IMG/VR virus record: IMGVR_UViG_3300037485_001238
Location: 1-22,522 of that record
Reading direction: 5' to 3' (one strand)
DNA: 22,522 bases
Source: a virus
Below, in pieces: positions 11,812-18,073 of this stretch (within the stretch, counting starts at the first letter, position 1; each line of letters opens with the position of its first letter). The position numbers and the translations under genes were made by a program. Under the pieces are notes generated by a model. That model was given only the letters and a program-made list of their open reading frames with translations. It searched no databases and was not told the origin of the DNA.

Positions 11812-13541
11812 TTACTCCCAACCAACCCATTGTCTGCGTAGATAGCACTCTTGGAGCGACCAATTACACGCCATCGGATTGGACAACCAATGTATCCTAC
11901 TATCAGGGAGACGCAACGCTTATTCCAGGAACGGGCGTTGAGTTTGGTGGAGGCGCACCATCCACAAAGATTACTTTCACAACCAAGCCTCCCTGCAAGA
12001 ACGCCATTCTTCGGGTGAATGTAACTGGATTGACAATTGCCGATGGATGTACCGCCACGCTTATTGGGCTGAACAACCTGAACATTAACTCGGTTGGTTG
12101 GTGGCAGATTCCGATTACATCCGCGACATTTGAGATAGCACTATCTTGTCCGTCTGATTTTTTGGCGATTACGGATATGGATATTTTTTGTTTCTCCGTG
12201 GACGAGGAGGACTGCACCAACTGTAAGACGGGCGATTACTCTCAGCCGATCCTAATTAACAAGATTGTCCCAACCAACACGGACTCTTTGTCTTTGCAGA
12301 TGGAGGGCATTTTCTGCCCAACGAGCCTTGTGCCTAATTTTTGCCCGAACAATGGCTTTTGGACTCGCGCAACGAGCGCGCCTTATGCGGCCCAAAACTG
12401 GATTGCCTATCACGCCATTCCTTGCTATTTGTATGTCAATGGAGGTTGCACACCCGTCCAAGCGACCTCAAATTGGTCTGCTACGGCAACGAGAAACATT
12501 AATGTTGTAACCGGGGGACATTACTCCATTAGCCTAACGCTTGACGAACTTTCAAATGAGTTCTGCGGGAATGTGGACATCCTGCTTGATGGAGCCATTG
12601 TAAGTACCGCAGAAAACCTTTCTTGCCCAGGAGATTACACCTTCTACTTTACTTGGACTGGAGCTGCGGGAACTTTCCCTCTTGTTGTTCGCGTTCAACC
12701 ACAGCTTATCAGCGGTCTTTACAAGGCTAAACTAAAGCTTACAAGCATTCAGGTCAACCGGGCATCTGGAGCGACCGTAACTCTTCTCCCATCCGATTCT
12801 CTGACGGGCATTGACTATACCAAGAACTTCAAGACGAGCTATGTCTTCGGGGTGTTTACTGCGATTCAGCCCGACCAAGGCCATTTTTTCTACCAATTCG
12901 GATTCACCTCCGACACCTTATCTCCCTATTCGCAGTACGACTGCTTTAGGCTTTTGATTACGCAGGACTATTCCTGCAACGACACGATGCAGTATTGCGT
13001 CACGGAGACCTACAAATGGGTCACGGACACTTGCAATACCATCCGCGTTCTTGCGTCCCAAGATGTCACGGACGAGAAGGGGGCTTGTGCCTTTGGCTTC
13101 CAATACCCACCTTCGGGCGTGTTCACCGGTGGCTTCTTCCACCGCACCCGGATCTATGGCGAACTGAGGAATCCGCAGTTTGATGGTGAGGTGGTTTCGT
13201 ACCAGGATAGCGCGGGAAGGAAGCGCGTGGTGTACGCGGAGAGCCGGGAGTTTATGGAGATGGTCGTGAACCTATCGCCAAAGTATGTCCACAACTTCCT
13301 CCGCTTGGCTTGCAGACACGACATCTTCAACTTGAACGATAGCATCCTGCCCCAGGCCGACTACTTCACCCGCTCGGAAACCTATTCACCCACCTGGATT
13401 CGGACGAGAACGGTGGCCCCTGCATTCCTTGAGATTGAGGTGAAGGAGCAGAACTTGAGGAAGGATCCGTGTTGCGATGGTACACCGGTGAATCCAACGG
13501 ACTGCGACACCACTTGTGAGCCTTGTGAGGGAATAGGATAA
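11808..13541 (+). CDS. Large Cys-rich tail appendage / putative receptor-binding protein, 577 aa
   Basis: The protein begins MITPNQPIVCVDSTLGATNY and is dominated by Thr, Ser, Gly and aromatic residues in beta-type patterns. I count 24 cysteines, including paired or clustered ones (EEDCTNCKTGD, CCDGTPVNPTDCDTTCEPC at the C-terminus), an unusual load for a cytoplasmically made phage protein. A basic-aromatic stretch (FHRTRIYGELRNPQFDGEVV, then SAGRKRVVY) precedes the C-terminal region. The gene position after the presumed tail-tip gene and the composition fit a tail fibre, tip or receptor-binding protein. No catalytic motif is evident. The clustered cysteines could bind metal or form disulfides after release; both are inference. 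Confidence 0.6.
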   Translation: MITPNQPIVCVDSTLGATNYTPSDWTTNVSYYQGDATLIPGTGVEFGGGAPSTKITFTTKPPCKNAILRVNVTGLTIADGCTATLIGLNNLNINSVGWWQIPITSATFEIALSCPSDFLAITDMDIFCFSVDEEDCTNCKTGDYSQPILINKIVPTNTDSLSLQMEGIFCPTSLVPNFCPNNGFWTRATSAPYAAQNWIAYHAIPCYLYVNGGCTPVQATSNWSATATRNINVVTGGHYSISLTLDELSNEFCGNVDILLDGAIVSTAENLSCPGDYTFYFTWTGAAGTFPLVVRVQPQLISGLYKAKLKLTSIQVNRASGATVTLLPSDSLTGIDYTKNFKTSYVFGVFTAIQPDQGHFFYQFGFTSDTLSPYSQYDCFRLLITQDYSCNDTMQYCVTETYKWVTDTCNTIRVLASQDVTDEKGACAFGFQYPPSGVFTGGFFHRTRIYGELRNPQFDGEVVSYQDSAGRKRVVYAESREFMEMVVNLSPKYVHNFLRLACRHDIFNLNDSILPQADYFTRSETYSPTWIRTRTVAPAFLEIEVKEQNLRKDPCCDGTPVNPTDCDTTCEPCEGIG

Positions 13542-13556
13542 TCCCTATCAATCCGT

Positions 13557-13564
13557 TATCTTTG
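13557..13564 (+). promoter_or_regulatory. Promoter -7 box (TATCTTTG) before the probable tail tube gene
   Basis: TATCTTTG matches TAnnTTTG, lies just after the stop at 13541 and is 67 nt before the ATG at 13632. Together with the terminator at 14234-14263 it would give this one gene a separate, abundant transcript. Confidence 0.5.
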
Positions 13565-13631
13565 CCCTATCGTGCGTTGTGGCCGGTCTGCCATCCAATG
13601 ACAAACTCAAAATCCTTTCAATTTTAATCAA

Positions 13632-14210
13632 ATGGCTTATCTTGAATACGGCTGTTCTGCCTTGCCGAACCACGAACTCGTACTTTGTGGCGCATACAAT
13701 CGGGGCGGCATTTCTGCGATAGGTATTCTTGAGGAAGATGCTTTCGGAACGGGCGCGACTTTTGCGACTGCTGCCGACTGGAGCAATGGCACGAAATACG
13801 CTACTGCTATTGCCGCAAACGACCTCAAGATTATCAAGAACATTCGCGGAACTGTCCCTGACGCATCTCCCGTAGATGTTGACAACCCTGTTGGTTGTGG
13901 CCCACAAAGCCTCTTGGCCGGGTTTGATTTCACCGCTACTTGGATGGATGCCAACACTACGGATGGTGCTATTGACTTCTACAACGCTCTGAACAAGCGC
14001 GTAACGGGGTTGATTCTCTACCTGTGTGGTTCCAACGAGGTTATGGTGATCACCTTGCCCGTGAACTACGTTTGCCTACCGGTGAATGTCCCTGCTTCCA
14101 ACAAGGAGTTGCAGATGTTCAACTGTACGGCTCGTGCTTCCCTCGGCCCCGACCAACTGCCCCAGAAGTACCCTGCGCCTTCCAACGCAGACGCTATCTT
14201 CGGAGTGTAA
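13632..14210 (+). CDS. Probable abundant structural protein (tail tube candidate), 192 aa
   Basis: The product starts MAYLEYGCSALPNHELVLCG and contains GGISAIGILEEDAFGTGATF, 'LLAGFDFTATWMDANTTDGAIDFYNALN' (interrupted here by description) and a C-terminal RASLGPDQLPQKYPAPSNA. Size, Gly/Ala/Thr-rich beta composition and placement among tail genes suit a major tail (tube) protein, which polymerises around the tape measure. Its monocistronic layout, with a promoter box upstream and a strong terminator directly downstream, also suits a highly expressed virion protein. I cannot exclude a decoration or other abundant structural protein. The gene is in a 90-nt gap from its neighbour, unlike the overlapped genes before it. 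Confidence 0.55.
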   Translation: MAYLEYGCSALPNHELVLCGAYNRGGISAIGILEEDAFGTGATFATAADWSNGTKYATAIAANDLKIIKNIRGTVPDASPVDVDNPVGCGPQSLLAGFDFTATWMDANTTDGAIDFYNALNKRVTGLILYLCGSNEVMVITLPVNYVCLPVNVPASNKELQMFNCTARASLGPDQLPQKYPAPSNADAIFGV

Positions 14211-14233
14211 GTTAATCTTCGGGAAAAAGAAGA

Positions 14234-14263
14234 ATCCTCGGCCAATGGTCGGGGATTTTTTTT
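14234..14263 (+). terminator. Rho-independent terminator
   Basis: A 10-bp stem with two G-U pairs (ATCCTCGGCC 14234-14243 with GGTCGGGGAT 14247-14256, loop AAT) is followed by eight T residues (14256-14263). It lies 24 nt after the stop at 14210 and 24 nt before the next ATG. Confidence 0.9.
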
Positions 14264-14273
14264 GGGATTTACC

Positions 14274-14281
14274 TATATTTG
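14274..14281 (+). promoter_or_regulatory. Promoter -7 box (TATATTTG) of the glycan cassette
   Basis: TATATTTG sits between the terminator and the first glycosyltransferase gene and ends 5 nt before its ATG at 14287, predicting a leaderless or nearly leaderless message. It is the same octamer as at 3223-3230 and 20765-20772. Confidence 0.6.
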
Positions 14282-14286
14282 CACAA

Positions 14287-15234
14287 ATGAGTGAACAAAC
14301 AACGGGCATAGTGATAATGGCCTTCGGGAAGGCAGCCTATCACGAAATGGCATACAACTTCGCCCTATCGGTAAAGCATTTTGACCGAGACCTGCCGATT
14401 CAGCTGATTTGCGACAAGAATGACGTTTTAATCGGCCACAAATACTGGGTCTTTGACATTTTGACGCTGATTGACGAGCAGGACTTGTACCACAACAATG
14501 TGTTCAGCCCTGGAAGGGCCAAGACCCGTATGGACAAGTATATGGCCTTTGACAACAACCTATACTTTGACATTGATGGGATTGCGCTCAAGTCGCTGAA
14601 GCCTTTGGTGGATCATCTTCTTGCGCTACCTAAAGAAGGATTTTTCTATTCGCAAACCGCCTCGTGGAATGACCCAAAAGGCAGAACGCCAATGGCAAAC
14701 CTAAAGCAAAATGGCCCTGACTTCCCGGAGATGCAATGGGCAACCCTTGACACCATTTGGGAATACCACGAACTACCTGACGATGCGATGGTTACGGCCA
14801 TCAATAGCTCTTTTATGTTTCTTCGCAAGGGGAAGAAGTTGACTCAATTCTTTGAGCAGGTTAGGGACAACATTGACAACGGCATCCCGGTAGAGAAACT
14901 GAAGATGCCTTGGGGAGGAACGTATCCTGACGAACTTGCCTTTAATATCGCCTGCGCTCAGTTCGGCATTGATCCGTGGTGCGGATTGAACCCCGTATTT
15001 TTTCAGTTTCGTAATGCTATCAACGGCAAGACCGTAAAATGGATTTACGAAAACTATTTTGTCCTCGGCCTTTACGGAGGAGCCGGATTCTCTCACAACT
15101 CTGTTTGGGAGATGTCCTGCAAGCTTTTGGGGCAGTACCACGCTGCTATGGGATTAACTCACGAATACAAATGGCATAGCCTTGTAAAGCAAAAGCACGC
15201 AGGAAAGCAAAAGCAACTGATACGATGGAATTAG
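14287..15234 (+). CDS. Glycosyltransferase-like protein (GT-A fold, DID motif), 315 aa
   Basis: I start this gene at the ATG at 14287, five bases after a promoter box; the frame continues upstream to 14086, but that part would cross the terminator and the previous gene. The N-terminus MSEQTTGIVIMAFGKAAY leads a Rossmann-like region (PIQLICDKND at 38-47), and NLYFDIDGIAL carries a DID motif at residues 95-97, the metal and nucleotide-sugar binding position of GT-A enzymes. Later motifs are NSSFMFLRKG and MPWGGTYPDELAFN, typical of acceptor-site loops in family-8-like transferases. Donor and acceptor sugars are unknown. It is first of five co-directional sugar-modification genes and overlaps the next by 10 nt. 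Confidence 0.7.
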   Translation: MSEQTTGIVIMAFGKAAYHEMAYNFALSVKHFDRDLPIQLICDKNDVLIGHKYWVFDILTLIDEQDLYHNNVFSPGRAKTRMDKYMAFDNNLYFDIDGIALKSLKPLVDHLLALPKEGFFYSQTASWNDPKGRTPMANLKQNGPDFPEMQWATLDTIWEYHELPDDAMVTAINSSFMFLRKGKKLTQFFEQVRDNIDNGIPVEKLKMPWGGTYPDELAFNIACAQFGIDPWCGLNPVFFQFRNAINGKTVKWIYENYFVLGLYGGAGFSHNSVWEMSCKLLGQYHAAMGLTHEYKWHSLVKQKHAGKQKQLIRWN

Positions 15235-15881
15235 AAGGATTCGTTTCTATCATAACGACCTGCAAGGGCCGTATGCACCACTTGGAGGAAGCACTACCAA
15301 CTTGGACGAGCCAGGTAGGTAACAACTATGAAATTATCGTGGTGGACTACGGAGATCCTGACAAGAGCGCGGATTATGCTGAGGAACTATGCGATCACCG
15401 GGTTCGGGCGGTAAGGCACGAGGCTGAAGGCTTCAACTTGAGCCACGCAAGGAACCTGGGTGCTTTGGCCGCTTCACCAAAGGCTGACACCTTCCTTTTT
15501 ATGGATGCTGACGCTTTAATGACCAATGACTCGTTCGTGAACTACCATCGGCAAAAGGTTATGGTTGGGGGTTCGTTTGTGACCGGTTGGGGCTTCGGAG
15601 ATGGTACGGGATGCTGTATGGTTTGGAGGGAGTTGTTTAGCCGGGTTCGTGGTTACAATGAGGTGGTTGATGGATGGGGCTTTGACGATGTGGACTTCTA
15701 TTGGCGCATTGAAGCTCAAGGATTTGAGCAAAGAGCCTTCCATAACGGCCTAAGCACCATTAAGCACGATGACGAGGACAGGGTTCGCTTTTACCGGGAC
15801 AAGAACCTATACAAGACCAATCAAAACAACCATAAGCGTATTCAGGCCAATTTTGTGAGTTGCATCCCCGAAAGCTTTTGA
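15225..15881 (+). CDS. Family 2-like glycosyltransferase, 218 aa
   Basis: The enzyme shows the GT2 pattern: VSIITTCKGRMHHLEEAL at residues 7-24, YEIIVVDYGD at 35-44, a metal-binding DAD at 94-96 (FLFMDADAL), and GWGFDDVDFYWR at 150-161, which matches the 'GWG.ED.D...R' acceptor-side motif of galactosyltransferase-type C-terminal domains. It is therefore likely to transfer a hexose or N-acetylhexosamine from a nucleotide sugar. At 218 residues it is a compact, single-domain form with no membrane anchor, so it probably acts in the cytoplasm on a phage protein or lipid-linked precursor. The start overlaps the previous gene; the next starts two bases after its stop. Confidence 0.85.
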   Translation: MELEGFVSIITTCKGRMHHLEEALPTWTSQVGNNYEIIVVDYGDPDKSADYAEELCDHRVRAVRHEAEGFNLSHARNLGALAASPKADTFLFMDADALMTNDSFVNYHRQKVMVGGSFVTGWGFGDGTGCCMVWRELFSRVRGYNEVVDGWGFDDVDFYWRIEAQGFEQRAFHNGLSTIKHDDEDRVRFYRDKNLYKTNQNNHKRIQANFVSCIPESF

Positions 15882-15882
15882 T

Positions 15883-16740
15883 ATGAGCATTAAGGTAAGG
15901 GCGATTTGTAATTGGACTGATTCCGCGTCCTTGAACCGCAGGATTATGGAGCAGTCCCTCTGGAAGGAGTCGGATGGCATTCAGTTCGTGGATGACGATT
16001 CCTACGATTGGCTTGTGGTTTTCAACGATAAGCGGGGCGCAGAGCCTCGCGTACCAAAGGAAAGGGTTATCGGCTTTATCCAAGAGCCACCCGACCACGA
16101 TTTCTTTGACCGCAATATCGGGTCGTACTGCTCCACCGTTTACACCTGCGCTCACCCAAGCACCTACGGCATTCCCGGCAACCTGGTTGGCTTCCCCTGC
16201 GGGATGTTCTACCACATGGATGGCCCTCTCACGGATTACCTAAAGGACTCCATTGCCGACCGCAAGAGCCGGGTGCTTAGTATGGTGACGAGCGGCATCT
16301 CCCACGGCTTCTACTTGAACCGCGTTAAATTGGCCCGTGAACTTGCACAGACGGCCTATGCCGATGTCTATGGGCGTGGCCTTGGTCTTGGTAAGGGCGA
16401 GTTGCAGAACAAGGCTGACGGCCTTATTCCGTACCGTTATTCGGTATGTATGGAGAACGGCATTTGGCCGGGCTACATCTCCGACAAGATTATTGACGCG
16501 ATTCTCTGCCGGGCCATCCCTATTTATGTGGGTGCGCCCGATGTGCTTGAGTACATCCCGTTTGCCCTCATTTTGAACAACTACACCAACTCACACATTG
16601 CCAGAGAGAATGTGAACGGCATTATCACCTGCACTCGGCCTCAGCCTATCGTTGAGCAGATGGACGAGTGGGTTCATAAGTATGCTGAGGAGTACACGAT
16701 TTATTCAAAAATCAAAAGCCACATTAAGAATGAAAACTGA
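15883..16740 (+). CDS. Family 10-like glycosyltransferase (fucosyltransferase-like), 285 aa
   Basis: The C-terminal half carries the family 10 signature: from Y184, YRYSVCMENGIWPGYISDK, followed by IIDAILCRAIPIYVGAPDV to about residue 220, corresponding to the known 'YkF.l.fENs...dYvTEKl.dal..g.vPiY.G' GDP-fucose-binding segment of alpha-1,3-fucosyltransferases. The N-terminal half (ICNWTDSASLNRR, WLVVFND, ERVIGFIQEPPDH) is the acceptor domain. The reaction is presumably transfer of a deoxy sugar such as fucose, but the donor is not proven by sequence. No transmembrane segment is seen, unlike eukaryotic relatives. The 3' end overlaps the next gene by 11 nt. Family assignment is firm; substrate is unknown. 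Confidence 0.85.
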   Translation: MSIKVRAICNWTDSASLNRRIMEQSLWKESDGIQFVDDDSYDWLVVFNDKRGAEPRVPKERVIGFIQEPPDHDFFDRNIGSYCSTVYTCAHPSTYGIPGNLVGFPCGMFYHMDGPLTDYLKDSIADRKSRVLSMVTSGISHGFYLNRVKLARELAQTAYADVYGRGLGLGKGELQNKADGLIPYRYSVCMENGIWPGYISDKIIDAILCRAIPIYVGAPDVLEYIPFALILNNYTNSHIARENVNGIITCTRPQPIVEQMDEWVHKYAEEYTIYSKIKSHIKNEN

Positions 16741-17356
16741 ACTCTGTAATTTAATGACCTCCAATGGGAGCGATAAGGGTGGGTCTTGGCATAACTACAC
16801 CGAAATCTACTCGGTGTTGTTTGGGCATCTTAGAGATAAACAACTGAACATCTTTGAGTTAGGCATTGGCACTTCAAATTTGGACATACCTTGTAATATG
16901 GGGGCAAATGGAATACCCGGTGCTTCCTTAAAGGCTTGGGCAAAGTATTTCCCTTTTGCCAACTTGTATGGTGCTGACATTGACGAATCGTCCTTATTTC
17001 AAGACGATGAAAGAATAAAGACTTTCTACTGCGACCAACAAAGCGATGAGAAAATCAAGGCAATGTGGAAGAATAAGGCTCTCAATAAGGTTCAGTTTGA
17101 CATTATCATAGACGATGGCCTACACGAGCATAGCGCAAATATGACTTTTTTGAGGAACTCAATCCACAAATTGAAAGACGATGGCCTTTACATTATTGAG
17201 GACATCACCAATTACGCTAAGAGCCTGTATGTTCAGTCTCTTGACCAAATGAGCGAGGCTCTATCTTTTGTGTACTACATTGTATCTATGCCGAGCGACA
17301 AGAACCAATACGACAACAACATAGCTATCATAAGACGCATTAAAGCAAACTCCTAA
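16730..17356 (+). CDS. SAM-dependent methyltransferase-like protein, 208 aa
   Basis: I start at the ATG at 16730 (MKTELCNLMTSNGSDKGGSW); the longer upstream frame is the shadow of the previous gene. Motif I is ELGIGT at residues 43-48, an acidic ribose-binding position follows in ADIDESS (82-88), and FDIIIDDGLHEHS at 123-135 with GLYIIEDI further on matches the class I methyltransferase group that includes TylF/CmcI-like sugar and antibiotic O-methyltransferases. In this group the Asp-Asp-His cluster binds metal. Set among glycosyltransferases, the likely substrate is a sugar hydroxyl on the glycan they build, which is inference. A 1-nt TAATG overlap links it to the next gene. Confidence 0.75.
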   Translation: MKTELCNLMTSNGSDKGGSWHNYTEIYSVLFGHLRDKQLNIFELGIGTSNLDIPCNMGANGIPGASLKAWAKYFPFANLYGADIDESSLFQDDERIKTFYCDQQSDEKIKAMWKNKALNKVQFDIIIDDGLHEHSANMTFLRNSIHKLKDDGLYIIEDITNYAKSLYVQSLDQMSEALSFVYYIVSMPSDKNQYDNNIAIIRRIKANS

Positions 17357-18021
17357 TGAAAGTCTTTTCCTGCATAACCGAAAGTCACAAATCGCTTGCC
17401 CCTTATTTTCTTGGTTCTTTTCCTTTTGAAGACGGAATGAACCTGGAAGTAAGGTGTATTCCGCAGGACTGCAAGACCGGGGAGTATTTTGAGGATGGAT
17501 GGGCTGACTCAATGAAGAGGAGGATGATAAACATTCTTGATGCGTTGCAGGCTCTCAATTACAATGACCTATTCTTGCATTGCGATATTGACATTGAGTT
17601 CTTTGGCCCGATACGGCACGACTTAACAAACCTTTTGGGTGACAAGGATTTTGCCATTCAAAAAGACCATCCGAGTGGACAGGTTTGTAATGGCTTTTTC
17701 GTTTGCAGAAAGACGGACAAGGTTTTGGAATTGATAAGTCGCACCATCGCAATGACGGGGACTCGCTTTAACTGCGACCAACCATCCTTAAATGCGGCCC
17801 TTGCAGAGATGAACTATGGCCACATTCTTCTTCCAGAAAGGTATTACACCATAGGTCAAACCGGCAATGGTTGGGATGGCGTTGGGAATCCTAATTTAAG
17901 CCTTCCTAAAGACGTATTGATGTATCACGCAAATTGGACTAAAGGCATTGAGAACAAGATTAAGCTGCTTGAGGCAGCTAAGTCAATAGTAATTGGTCGT
18001 GGTGATTGCTTAACTTTGTAA
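17356..18021 (+). CDS. Glycosyltransferase-like protein (DxD type), 221 aa
   Basis: The product begins MKVFSCITESHKSLAPYFLG and has DLFLHCDIDIEFFGPI (residues 71-86) with a DID motif at 77-79, then QVCNGFFVCRK (109-119), NCDQPSLNAALAEM (139-152) and a late MYHANWTKG. This order (DxD, 'NGFF..R', 'DQ..LN', 'HANW') is typical of nucleotide-diphospho-sugar transferases of the GT77 and related type. The sugar is unknown. It is the last gene of the glycan cassette; its final codons contain a TAACTTTG promoter box (18011-18018), so head-gene transcription may restart here. Confidence 0.75.
   Translation: MKVFSCITESHKSLAPYFLGSFPFEDGMNLEVRCIPQDCKTGEYFEDGWADSMKRRMINILDALQALNYNDLFLHCDIDIEFFGPIRHDLTNLLGDKDFAIQKDHPSGQVCNGFFVCRKTDKVLELISRTIAMTGTRFNCDQPSLNAALAEMNYGHILLPERYYTIGQTGNGWDGVGNPNLSLPKDVLMYHANWTKGIENKIKLLEAAKSIVIGRGDCLTL
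18011..18018 (+). promoter_or_regulatory. Promoter -7 box (TAACTTTG) before the head module
   Basis: TAACTTTG lies inside the last codons of the preceding gene. It is 20 nt before the ATG of a 10-codon mini-ORF (18039) and 55 nt before the portal ATG. The box at 20765-20772 has the same 20-nt distance to its ATG, and both leaders contain CATAAAC. Confidence 0.4.
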
Positions 18022-18038
18022 GCATAAACTCCATTCCA

Positions 18039-18071
18039 ATGTGCAAATGCAGAGGCGGTAAAAAGCGATAG
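18039..18071 (+). CDS. Possible 10-aa peptide MCKCRGGKKR upstream of portal
   Basis: ATG at 18039 opens ten codons, MCKCRGGKKR, ending in TAG two bases before the portal ATG. The start lies 20 nt from a promoter box. CxC plus a basic Gly-rich tail is not what random sequence usually gives, but ten codons is too few for statistics. It could be a real micropeptide, a leader that couples translation into portal, or chance. Confidence 0.3.
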   Translation: MCKCRGGKKR

Positions 18072-18073
18072 CT

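Noticed and set aside
14086-14286. Upstream extension of the first glycosyltransferase-like gene
   Set aside because: It would overlap the previous gene and translate through a strong terminator and promoter box.
16652-16729. Upstream extension of the methyltransferase-like gene
   Set aside because: These codons are a shadow of the end of the family 10-like glycosyltransferase gene; MKTEL at 16730 is the natural start.
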